This document shows, piece after piece, positions 7,759-16,323 of a stretch of 64,000 nt of DNA. Position 1 is the first letter of the stretch. Every line of letters begins with the position of its first letter. A model generated the notes under the pieces. That model saw only the letters and a list, made by a program, of their open reading frames with translations, did not search any database and had not been told where the DNA came from. Both the position numbers and the translations under genes were made by a program. The DNA is from REEB76 sp049698775 (GTDB lineage: Bacteria > Pseudomonadota > Gammaproteobacteria > Natronospirales > REEB76): the NCBI GenBank assembly GCA_049698775.1, contig JBAVYM010000053.1, positions 33,371 through 97,370 of the forward strand. Reading direction: 5' to 3'.

Positions 7759-10700
7759 ATGCCGCCACGTAGCACCGATTCAAAGAACAAGCAACTCGAC
7801 AAAGTCATCGCGCTCGGCAAGAAACAAGACGCCTCTTCCACCTTCGAAAATTTCCTGCAGCAGTATTACGACGACATCGCCGAAGAAGACCTGCTGCAGC
7901 ACACACCGCAATATCTGTACAGCGCTGCCCACAGCCATTGGGAATTCGGCCAGCAACGTCCCGCCGGCGAGACTCTGGTAAGGGTGTACAACCCAAACGT
8001 GAAAAAGGACGGCTGGAAGAGCCCGCACACCATCGTCGAGATGGTGAACGGCGATATGCCGTTTCTGGTGGATACCACCATCATGACACTCACCCGCAAC
8101 GGTATTGGCGTGCATCTCACGGTGCACCCGATCCTGTATCTGGTGCGTGAAAAACAAGGCAGCATCGCGCACCTGGATGCGGCCAGCGAGGAACATCAGA
8201 GCGGCTTGGTGGAATCCTGGATACACCTCGAGGTGGACCACCAGAGCGACGCCACGACCCTCAAGAAACTGGAGGAGGAATTGCGCTCGGCCATGCGCGA
8301 CGTGCGCGCCACCGTGGATGACTGGCACCTGGTGCGCGACAAGGTCGGTGAGGTGTGCAGTGCGGTGGACCAATACCGCGCGTTCCTGGGCGACACGGAA
8401 GTGGACGAAGGCCAGCGCTTCCTGGAATGGCTGGCCAACAACCATTTCACTTTCCTGGGCTATCGCGAATACGATCTGGTCGAGGAAAAGGGCGAGGATG
8501 TGCTCAGGATCGTGCCGGATTCGGGCTTGGGCATCCTGCGCGACAGCGGCGCGAAAGTTTCCTCCAGTTTCCTGGTGCTGCCCAAAGACGTGCGCCAGCG
8601 TGCCCGTGCCCGTGAATTCATGATCGTGACCAAGGCCAATTCCATGGCCACGGTGCATCGGCCCGGTTACCTGGATTACGTGGGCGTGAAGCGTTACGAC
8701 CGCGAAGGTAACGTCAACGGCGAGTGGCGTTTCCTGGGCCTGTTCACCTCCACCGCCTACAGTCGCAGCCCGCGCGACATCCCGGTACTGCGGCAAAAAG
8801 TCGCGGAAGTTGTGCGGCGCTCGGAACTGCCCGCTGGCAGTCATGACCTCAAGGCCTTGATGCACATTCTCGAAAGCTTCCCGCGCGATGAGCTGTTCCA
8901 GAGCACCACCGACGAGCTGTTTGAGACTGCCACCGGCGTGGTGCAATTGCAGGAGCGCCAGCGCATAAAACTCTTCATCCGCCGCGACAGCTTCGGCCGG
9001 TTTTTCTCATGCCTGGTGTATCTGCCGCGCGATCGTTACAACAGCCAGGTGCGTACCAAGGTACAGAACATCCTGTTCAATGCGCTCAACGGCAAGAGCG
9101 CGGATCACGAAGTGTATCTGTCGGAATCGGCGCTGGCGCGCCTGCACATCATCGTGCACACCGCGCCGTGGAAACTGCCCAAATACCACCGGGCCGCCCT
9201 GGAACAGGAAATCGCCTTGGCGGTGCGCTCCTGGCAGGACGAATTGCGGGATGTGCTGATCGAAAAGTTCGGCGAGGAACACGGGCTCCGGCTCTTCAGC
9301 CGCTACGGCAATCAGTTCCCGGGCGCCTATCAGGAAGACATCAAGGCCAAGGCGGCGGTATTCGACATCGAGCAGATTGACACGTTGCGTGGTGAAGAAA
9401 ATCTGCACATGAGCCTGTACAGCCCCAAACACACGCCCAACCCCTATCTGCGCTTCAAGATTTTCCACCGTGAGCAGGAAATCTCCATCTCCGACGCGCT
9501 GCCGATGCTGGAGAACATGGGTGTACGCGTCATGGGCGAGCGCCCCTACCAGATACGGCTGGCCGACGAAAGTATCGTCTGGATACAGGATTTCGAGCTT
9601 ATTTATCCGGGCGAACTTGACGTGCAAGCGGTCAGAAACAATTTTCACGAGCAGTTCGCGCGCGTGTGGAACGGCGAGGCCGAGAATGACGGCTTCAACC
9701 GCTTGGTGCTGGGCGCTGGGCTAAACTGGCGGCAGGCCATGCTGTTGCGCGCGTATTGCAAATACCTGCTGCAGACCAGTCTGTCGTTCAGCCCGGCCTA
9801 CATGGAACGTACGTTGGCCGGCAATCCGCAGATCGCCGCGCTGCTGGTGAAATATTTCGAGGCCCAGCACGATCCCAAAGGCGCCAAGGAACGCGATGCG
9901 CTGATCACGCGCTACAGCGCGGAAATTGACCAGGCGCTGGAATCGGTTTCAAACCTGGATGACGATCGCATCCTGCGCAGTTTCCTCAACGTGGTGCGTG
10001 CGACCATCCGCACCAATTACTTCCAGACCACCGCGCAGGGTGGACACAAGCCGTATGTTTCCTTCAAGTTCGATCCCGCACGCGTGCCGGAACTGCCGCT
10101 GCCAAGGCCCATGTATGAAATCTGGGTGTATTCACCGCGCGTGGAAGCGGTGCACCTGCGCGGCGGCAAAGTGGCGCGCGGCGGCATCCGCTGGTCGGAC
10201 CGGCGCGAGGATTTCCGCACCGAGGTGCTGGGCCTGATGAAGGCGCAGCAGGTCAAGAACACCGTGATCGTGCCGGTCGGCTCCAAGGGCGGCTTCTATG
10301 TGAAGCAACCGCCCAAGAGCGGCAACCGCGAGGAAGTGCTCAAGGAAGGCATCGCTAGTTACCAAACTTTCATGCGCGGCATGCTGGACATCACCGACAA
10401 CATCGTTGAAGGCAAAATCGTGCCGCCCCCGCAGGTGGTGCGCCACGACGAGGACGATCCGTATCTGGTGGTGGCCGCGGACAAGGGCACCGCGAGTTTT
10501 TCCGACATCGCCAACGCTGTGTCTGCCGAATACAATTTCTGGCTGGGGGACGCGTTCGCTTCCGGCGGCTCCGCCGGTTACGACCACAAGAAAATGGGTA
10601 TCACCGCTAAGGGCGCCTGGGAATCCGTGCAGCGGCATTTCCGCGAGATGGGCGTGGACATCCAGACCACGGCCTTCACAGCGGCGGGCATCGGCGACAT

Positions 10701-12582
10701 GTCCGGCGACGTGTTCGGTAACGGCATGCTGCTGTCGCGGCATACCAGGCTCGTCGCTGCGTTCGATCACCGCCACGTTTTCCTGGACCCCAACCCGGAT
10801 GAGGAGACCAGTTTCAAAGAGCGCGAACGCCTATTCAATCTGCCGCGCTCCTCGTGGGCGGACTACGATAGCAAGTTCATCTCTTCGGGCGGCGGCGTGT
10901 TCCCGCGCAGCGCCAAGACCATCAAACTGTCGGCCGAGGCACGCACCGTGCTTGGCACCGAGGCCCACCAGCTCACACCCCAGGAGCTCATGCGCGTCAT
11001 CCTCAAGGCGCCGGTGGACCTGCTGTGGAACGGCGGCATCGGCACCTATGTGAAATCCAGCCGCGAGAGCAACAACGAGGTGGGTGACCGCAACAACGAC
11101 GCGGTGCGCATCAACGGCCGCGAGCTGCGCTGCAAAGTGGTGGGTGAAGGCGGCAACCTGGGTTTCACCCAGTTGGGCCGCGTCGAGTATGCGCTCAACG
11201 GCGGCCGCCTCAACACCGACTTCATAGACAATTCCGCCGGCGTGGACACGTCCGATCATGAAGTGAACATCAAGATTCTGCTCAATCTCTCGGTCGCCGA
11301 CGGCAAGTTGAACGAGGCACGCCGCAACACGCTGCTCGCCTCCATGACCGACGAGGTGGGTCAACTGGTGTTGCGCGATAATTACATGCAGGCCCAGGCG
11401 CTCTCGAATGCGGAATCGCAGGCGGCCGAGCGCATCAGCGAGCACGCCTATCTGATGCGCTCACTGGAAAAATCAGGCCTGCTGAACCGCAGCATTGAAT
11501 TTCTGCCGACCGAAGAAGAACTCAAGGAACGCCGCAGCGCCAAACGCGGCCTTACGCGGCCGGAACTGGCGGTGTTGCTGGCCTACAGCAAGATCGCCAT
11601 CTACAACGCGCTGTTGGGTTCCGACGTGGCCGAAGATCCGTATCTCGCCAATGAACTGGAAAACTATTTTCCTACCGCACTGCGCAAGAAATACCGCGAA
11701 AGCATGTCCCGGCACCGGCTGCGCCGAGAAATCATCTGTACCGCCATCACCAACAGCATGGCCAACCGCATGGGGCCGACCTTCGCGCAACGTATGCAGG
11801 AGGAAAGCGGCGTGGGCGTGGCCTCGGTGGCGCGCGCCTACACCATCGCGCGCGAGAGTTTCAACATGGTGGGCACCTGGTCCGCCATCGAAGCGCTGGA
11901 CAACCAGGTGCCGGCCAACGTGCAAATCTCCATGGCGGTGCAAAGCGGACGGCTGCTGCGGCACGCGACCCGCTGGTTGCTGGACCATCTGCATGGCCGG
12001 CTCGACATCGCCGAGGTGGTGCCGCTGTACCGTCCCGGCATTGAGACGCTCACCACCCACATGGCCGCAGTGCTGGGCGAAAACCAGTTGGAAACTTACC
12101 ATCGCATGCAGCAGCAGTACCGCGACGTGGGCGTGCCGGAAACCCTGGCTCAGCGCATTGCCACACTGCCACTGCTGTACGCCGCGCTCGACATGGCGGA
12201 CGTGGCGCGGGATACCCAACTGCCGGTGGACGTGGTGGCGCGCATCTATTTTCACATCGGCCGGGAACTCGACCTCGATTGGCTGCGTGGCCAAATCGAG
12301 AGCCTCGCGGTGGAAGGTCATTGGCAGGCGGAGGCGCGCGCCACCCTGCGCGAGGACCTGTATGCCCAGCAGCGCGCACTTGCGGCCCAAGCCCTGGACA
12401 AAGCCAAAGATGCGCGCACCGCCATGGACCATCTGGATGCCTGGCTCACGGAACATGCCAACCGCGTGCAGCACGTGCAACGCCTGTTGGCTGACATGCA
12501 AACCGCCAGCATCGCGGATTTCCCCAGCCTGTCCGTGGCCATGCAGGAAGTACGCAAACTCGCGCGCCAGAAATCCGGCTGA
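7759..12582 (+). CDS. gdhB: NAD-specific glutamate dehydrogenase, large (180-kDa) type
   Basis: Catabolic enzyme deaminating L-glutamate to 2-oxoglutarate with NAD. The 1607-residue length matches the giant bacterial GDH class. The N-terminal half holds ACT-like regulatory domains. The catalytic core (about residues 800-1230) includes GGIRWSDRREDFRTEVLGLM and KNTVIVPVGSKGGF with the catalytic lysines, then the nucleotide-binding AAFDHRHVFLDPNPD region and KVVGEGGNLGFTQLGR. I chose ATG 7759; the frame is open to 7678 without similarity. A TAAAAT -10-like box lies at 7712. The next gene begins 8 bp after its stop, suggesting co-transcription. Confidence 0.95.
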   Translation: MPPRSTDSKNKQLDKVIALGKKQDASSTFENFLQQYYDDIAEEDLLQHTPQYLYSAAHSHWEFGQQRPAGETLVRVYNPNVKKDGWKSPHTIVEMVNGDMPFLVDTTIMTLTRNGIGVHLTVHPILYLVREKQGSIAHLDAASEEHQSGLVESWIHLEVDHQSDATTLKKLEEELRSAMRDVRATVDDWHLVRDKVGEVCSAVDQYRAFLGDTEVDEGQRFLEWLANNHFTFLGYREYDLVEEKGEDVLRIVPDSGLGILRDSGAKVSSSFLVLPKDVRQRARAREFMIVTKANSMATVHRPGYLDYVGVKRYDREGNVNGEWRFLGLFTSTAYSRSPRDIPVLRQKVAEVVRRSELPAGSHDLKALMHILESFPRDELFQSTTDELFETATGVVQLQERQRIKLFIRRDSFGRFFSCLVYLPRDRYNSQVRTKVQNILFNALNGKSADHEVYLSESALARLHIIVHTAPWKLPKYHRAALEQEIALAVRSWQDELRDVLIEKFGEEHGLRLFSRYGNQFPGAYQEDIKAKAAVFDIEQIDTLRGEENLHMSLYSPKHTPNPYLRFKIFHREQEISISDALPMLENMGVRVMGERPYQIRLADESIVWIQDFELIYPGELDVQAVRNNFHEQFARVWNGEAENDGFNRLVLGAGLNWRQAMLLRAYCKYLLQTSLSFSPAYMERTLAGNPQIAALLVKYFEAQHDPKGAKERDALITRYSAEIDQALESVSNLDDDRILRSFLNVVRATIRTNYFQTTAQGGHKPYVSFKFDPARVPELPLPRPMYEIWVYSPRVEAVHLRGGKVARGGIRWSDRREDFRTEVLGLMKAQQVKNTVIVPVGSKGGFYVKQPPKSGNREEVLKEGIASYQTFMRGMLDITDNIVEGKIVPPPQVVRHDEDDPYLVVAADKGTASFSDIANAVSAEYNFWLGDAFASGGSAGYDHKKMGITAKGAWESVQRHFREMGVDIQTTAFTAAGIGDMSGDVFGNGMLLSRHTRLVAAFDHRHVFLDPNPDEETSFKERERLFNLPRSSWADYDSKFISSGGGVFPRSAKTIKLSAEARTVLGTEAHQLTPQELMRVILKAPVDLLWNGGIGTYVKSSRESNNEVGDRNNDAVRINGRELRCKVVGEGGNLGFTQLGRVEYALNGGRLNTDFIDNSAGVDTSDHEVNIKILLNLSVADGKLNEARRNTLLASMTDEVGQLVLRDNYMQAQALSNAESQAAERISEHAYLMRSLEKSGLLNRSIEFLPTEEELKERRSAKRGLTRPELAVLLAYSKIAIYNALLGSDVAEDPYLANELENYFPTALRKKYRESMSRHRLRREIICTAITNSMANRMGPTFAQRMQEESGVGVASVARAYTIARESFNMVGTWSAIEALDNQVPANVQISMAVQSGRLLRHATRWLLDHLHGRLDIAEVVPLYRPGIETLTTHMAAVLGENQLETYHRMQQQYRDVGVPETLAQRIATLPLLYAALDMADVARDTQLPVDVVARIYFHIGRELDLDWLRGQIESLAVEGHWQAEARATLREDLYAQQRALAAQALDKAKDARTAMDHLDAWLTEHANRVQHVQRLLADMQTASIADFPSLSVAMQEVRKLARQKSG

Positions 12583-12590
12583 TAGTCGCG

Positions 12591-13886
12591 ATGGCCGCCA
12601 GCGAAAACACCGATGACTACAAACAGATGTTGCGGGCGCTCTCCGAGCGTCTGGTGGCGGCGCAGCGGCCCATTCGCATCCTGGATCATATCAAGTGGGA
12701 CAACAGCATCGAGGCGGATTTCTTCAAGAACGGCGCCGGGCAGTTGCCGAAAATTGACCGCGCCTACTACGTCAACCGGCCGCTGGGATTCGATGCCGCA
12801 CACAAACGCCAGGAATTCCACGAGATCGAGCTGGACATCAGCCGCGAGTTGGGCCAGTACAACCCGCTGGGCAGCATCATGCGGCGCATGTGCCGCGAGT
12901 ACATCCAGGTGGTGCGCATGCTGGAGGCGCGTGGCACGCCGGACTTCGGTGCGTTGTCGCAGGAACTGTACGGCTCGGCCAGCGACGCCTTCCACGAAGG
13001 CGGTCCCACGCTCGCGGATCTCGGCAAACTGCTGAGTGACGCCATCGCCAATATCGCCCAGAGCGAGCTGCTGAATCCCGCGCCCAAGACCATTGGCGGT
13101 GAAGACGCGGTCAGAATCCTGCAAAAACGCATCAACCAATCCTTCAAGGAAACGGACGGCACCATGCGGGTGATGTTGTCGGATGGCATCGAGGCGGATG
13201 CCGCGGCCGGCGCCGACTACATCAAGCTCCGCGCCGACGCTAAATTCAACGAACGGGATCTGCGGGTGCTGGAGGTGCACGAAGGCTGGGTGCATCTCGG
13301 CACGACTTTCAACGGCAACAGCCAGCCGGTGTGCACCTTCCTGTCCAAGGGTCCGCCCTCTTCCACCATCACCCAGGAAGGTTTGGCGGTGCTCATGGAA
13401 ATCATCACCTTCGCATCCTATCCGAGTCGTCTGAAACGGCTCGCGAACCGCATCCGCGCGGTGCAAATCGCCGAACAGGGCGGTAATTTCCTGGAGGTGT
13501 ACCGCTTTTATCTGGACCAGAACATCGGCGCCAATGAAAGTTTCGCCAACGCTTCGCGCATCTTCCGCGGCAGTACGCCCGATGGTCAGCCCTTCACCAA
13601 GGACCTGTCCTACAACAAGGGCTTCATCATGATTTTCAACTACATCCGGCTCGCGGTGCGCAAAGGCATGCTGCACCGTATCCCCATGCTGTTCTGCGGC
13701 AAGACCATGCTCGAGGACGTGCGCACCCTGGCGCAGTTCGTGGATGAAGGCGTCGTCGCCCCGCCGCGTTTCCTGCCTCCGCCGTTCGCCGACTTGAACG
13801 GCATCACCGCCTGGATGTGTTACTCAAACTTTTTCAACAAGCTTGATCTGAACCAGATTCAGGACGATTACGCCGCGATCTTGTAG
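12591..13886 (+). CDS. QEGLA-motif protein (DUF1704), MATCAP-like metallopeptidase family
   Basis: A 431-residue protein of the family annotated 'flavohemoglobin expression-modulating QEGLA motif protein'. It contains H230-E-G-W-V-H235, a HExxxH zinc motif, and the family-naming TQEGLAVLMEI with Glu263 as likely third zinc ligand. Eukaryotic relatives (KIAA0895/MATCAP) are tyrosine carboxypeptidases acting on tubulin; the bacterial substrate is unknown. The gene follows the giant glutamate dehydrogenase by 8 bp. No signal peptide is visible, so it should be cytoplasmic. The family assignment is firm and the biochemical role is open. Confidence 0.88.
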   Translation: MAASENTDDYKQMLRALSERLVAAQRPIRILDHIKWDNSIEADFFKNGAGQLPKIDRAYYVNRPLGFDAAHKRQEFHEIELDISRELGQYNPLGSIMRRMCREYIQVVRMLEARGTPDFGALSQELYGSASDAFHEGGPTLADLGKLLSDAIANIAQSELLNPAPKTIGGEDAVRILQKRINQSFKETDGTMRVMLSDGIEADAAAGADYIKLRADAKFNERDLRVLEVHEGWVHLGTTFNGNSQPVCTFLSKGPPSSTITQEGLAVLMEIITFASYPSRLKRLANRIRAVQIAEQGGNFLEVYRFYLDQNIGANESFANASRIFRGSTPDGQPFTKDLSYNKGFIMIFNYIRLAVRKGMLHRIPMLFCGKTMLEDVRTLAQFVDEGVVAPPRFLPPPFADLNGITAWMCYSNFFNKLDLNQIQDDYAAIL

Positions 13887-14115
13887 TTCAGCGCTTACCG
13901 GCCTTATCGCTTCTCCCCCTTGAGAGAAAGCAGTTAAGATGAGGGGGGTTATTGATCTCCACGGAGACAGGAATAGAGCACGCAGGGTGAAATAACAAAA
14001 TGTATTACGCCAATTCCAGATAATGAGGGTGCGCTAACCCACCCTAGGGTGCTGCGCTGAAATAACGCAAACACTGCGTCGCAGACGTGCACCAGTCCCG
14101 GTACAATTCCTCCCA

Positions 14116-15498
14116 ATGACTCACAGGACCGCCATCATCGGCGCCGGCTTCAGCGGTGCCGCCACCGCCATTCAATTGCTCACGCGCCACGGTGAAAAAC
14201 CGCTGGAGATCGTGCTCATCAACCGGCATGCGAATCTGGCGCGCGGCGTTGCCTACGGCACGCACTCGCCATCCCATCTTCTGAATGTGCCGGCCGGGCG
14301 CATGAGCCTGTTCCCGGACCGGGAAAATGATTTCCTGGAATTCGCCCGCGGCCTGGACGCCGGTATCAACGCCGCGAACTTCGTGCCACGCAGCCTGTAT
14401 GGAGGTTACCTAAGCGCGCGGCTCAAGCAGGCGGCGGAACTCGCGCCGCAGGCACGGCTTGTAACGATCACGGGGGAAGTAATTGATTTGCACCTCGTAA
14501 CCGACGGCCGGCAGGCCGCACTCACACTCGCGAACGGTAACGAACTCATGATCGAGCGCGTGGTGCTGGCGGTGGGTAATTATCCGCCCGCCGATCCGCC
14601 GGTGCCGGAAGCGGAATTTTTCACCAGCCCGCATTACGTCCGCGATCCCTGGGCACCCGGTGCGCTGGATGCGATATCACTGGAGCGGCCGCTGTTGTTG
14701 CTGGGCACCGGCCTCACCACCATGGATGTGGCGCTGGAACTTGCACGCCGCGGTTTCTCCAGCACCCTGTTCGCATTATCGCGCCGCGGCCTGCTGCCCC
14801 AGGCTCACCGGCAACTGCCTACGATGCCGGCCGAGAATTTTCTGCCCGCGGATCTGCTGCAAGGGCCGCACAACACGCGCCGCTATCTGCACCTGGTCCG
14901 GCGGCATATCCGGGAACTGGCCGGGAAGGGCATGGACTGGCGCGACGTGATCGGTTCCCTGCGGCCGGTGACGCCGACTCTCTGGCAGGCACTCAGCCTC
15001 GTCGAACGGCGCCGCTTCCTGCGACATGTGCTGCCGTATTGGGACACCCACCGCCACCGCACCGCGCCTGCGGCCGCCGAGCAACTTGTTTCGCTGTTAC
15101 GCTCGGGCAAGCTGGTGGTCCAAGCGGGCCGCTTGCAGAGAATGCAGCTTGAGCGGGGCCGAGTAACGGTTTCCTGGCAGCCGCGGCACACTACCGAGAG
15201 CCGCAGGCTGCAGCTTGCGGCGGTCATCAACTGCACTGGGCCTCAAAGCAATCTGCAAATGCTGCCCGACCCCCTGATTCGTTCCCTGCTGGACCAGGGC
15301 TTGTTGACACCGGACCCTCTGGGCTTGGGCCTGCTGACTGATGCAGCGGGTGCCTTGCTTGACAACGCGGGCGAACCCTCCCGCGTTATGTATTACACGG
15401 GTCCGCTGCTCAGGGCCCGGGACTGGGAATGCACCGCGGTACCGGAACTGCGGCTGGCGGCCCTGAACTTGGCCGATCGTCTGGCTGGAACTTGGTGA
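14116..15498 (+). CDS. FAD/NAD(P)-binding protein (PF13454-type)
   Basis: A 460-residue flavoprotein. The N-terminus TAIIGAGFSGAATAIQLL is a textbook Rossmann GxGxxG for FAD. HSPSHLLNVPAGRMSLFPD and a second dinucleotide site (RPLLLLGTGLTTMDVALELA) follow the NAD_binding_9 family layout. Members are predicted oxidoreductases or hydroxyacylglutathione-like accessory proteins of unknown substrate. TACAAT at 14102-14107 places a transcription start within about 2 bp of the ATG and no Shine-Dalgarno is present, so the mRNA may be leaderless. The 229-bp gap upstream has no gene. Exact reaction unknown. Confidence 0.8.
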   Translation: MTHRTAIIGAGFSGAATAIQLLTRHGEKPLEIVLINRHANLARGVAYGTHSPSHLLNVPAGRMSLFPDRENDFLEFARGLDAGINAANFVPRSLYGGYLSARLKQAAELAPQARLVTITGEVIDLHLVTDGRQAALTLANGNELMIERVVLAVGNYPPADPPVPEAEFFTSPHYVRDPWAPGALDAISLERPLLLLGTGLTTMDVALELARRGFSSTLFALSRRGLLPQAHRQLPTMPAENFLPADLLQGPHNTRRYLHLVRRHIRELAGKGMDWRDVIGSLRPVTPTLWQALSLVERRRFLRHVLPYWDTHRHRTAPAAAEQLVSLLRSGKLVVQAGRLQRMQLERGRVTVSWQPRHTTESRRLQLAAVINCTGPQSNLQMLPDPLIRSLLDQGLLTPDPLGLGLLTDAAGALLDNAGEPSRVMYYTGPLLRARDWECTAVPELRLAALNLADRLAGTW

Positions 15499-15520
15499 TT
15501 GCAGGCAATGCCCATACAAT
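15492..15520 (+). promoter_or_regulatory. Candidate sigma-70 promoter for the periplasmic coiled-coil protein
   Basis: TTGGTG at 15492-15497 and TACAAT at 15515-15520 are separated by 17 bp, placing the start near 15527, 27 bp before the ATG at 15554. The -35 box overlaps the 3' end of the flavoprotein gene. Confidence 0.45.
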
Positions 15521-15553
15521 TAGTCGCCCGGATTCATCATTAAAGAGGTTCGC

Positions 15554-16237
15554 ATGAAGACCACAGTACGCATTTTCACCCTTTCATTGGCACTCGGCTT
15601 GGCTGGTGCCATGACCGCCGCCTGGGGCGCTCAATCGGTTGTTGAGCTCATCAGCTCGGGCGAAGCCGCAATCGGCGCGACCAAGACCGCCAAAGCCGCG
15701 CTGGACGCCGCCGTCCAGAAAAACGCCGCACTCTCCGCCCAGGGCAATGCCATCCGGGCAGAGGAACAGAAGTTGCAAGCCGATATTGCCGCTCTCAAAC
15801 AGGCCGCCGATGATTACAACCAGAAAGCCACTGATTACAAGACGCAATGTGCCAAACCCAAAACCGATGACCAATTCAATGCTTGCAAGGCAGAGAATGC
15901 GCAACTCAAAGCGACAGCCGACCAATTGAGAACCCAGCCGGCCGCGCTCAATAAACGCCAGAACGCTTTCATCAGCGAAGCGACTGCCTACAATCAACAG
16001 GTGAAGGATGCGCCTAACATGGTAAAGGATGCCGATACCAAATACCGCAATGCCATATCCATGCAGTATGTCTGGCTGGACAAGGCCCGCGACATGGTGG
16101 CTTCGCCGTCGTTCCAGCCCTACGCCAAGAAAGCCGGCTGTCCGAATGTCGCAAAACCGGCCAAGTCCCAGGAAGCGGCCACGATCATGAGCGATGAAGT
16201 TCTCAGTTGTCTCAGGAAAGTAGCGGGCACCAACTGA
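15554..16237 (+). CDS. Hypothetical secreted/periplasmic coiled-coil protein
   Basis: I do not recognise the family. The 227-residue product begins with a signal peptide (charged MKTTVR, hydrophobic core to about residue 25, Ala-rich cleavage region). It continues as an Ala/Lys/Gln-rich region with heptad-like spacing between about 35 and 160 (for example LQADIAALKQAADDYNQKA), predicting a long helix or coiled coil. Four cysteines (TQCAK, NACKAE, AGCPN, LSCLRK) could form two disulfides in the periplasm. It has its own promoter candidate and an intrinsic terminator, so it is probably monocistronic. GAGG precedes the ATG. Confidence 0.65.
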   Translation: MKTTVRIFTLSLALGLAGAMTAAWGAQSVVELISSGEAAIGATKTAKAALDAAVQKNAALSAQGNAIRAEEQKLQADIAALKQAADDYNQKATDYKTQCAKPKTDDQFNACKAENAQLKATADQLRTQPAALNKRQNAFISEATAYNQQVKDAPNMVKDADTKYRNAISMQYVWLDKARDMVASPSFQPYAKKAGCPNVAKPAKSQEAATIMSDEVLSCLRKVAGTN

Positions 16238-16263
16238 GCCCGGCTGCTTAGTCTCGATCTTGT

Positions 16264-16294
16264 GCAAACGCCCGGTTAGCAGCCGGGCGTTTGC
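16264..16294 (+). terminator. Intrinsic terminator after the coiled-coil protein gene
   Basis: Perfect 12-bp inverted repeat GCAAACGCCCGG / CCGGGCGTTTGC around a 7-nt loop, followed by a short T-containing tail. It lies 26 bp after the stop codon and also faces the convergent Asp-box protein gene, so it may act in both directions. Confidence 0.85.
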
Positions 16295-16323
16295 TTTACC
16301 TGCCTCACGTCACAGATTTGCGT

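Noticed and set aside
7780..8946. 388-codon open frame antisense to the glutamate dehydrogenase gene
   Set aside because: High-GC codon bias produces long antisense frames. It has no family similarity, is His/Val-rich in shadow fashion, and lies wholly inside a confident gene.
13887..14115. Small gene or RNA in the gap before the FAD protein
   Set aside because: No frame with a ribosome site and no stable RNA fold was evident. A weak relative of the CCCTCTCC/GGGG repeat near 13912-13950 is too degenerate to annotate.
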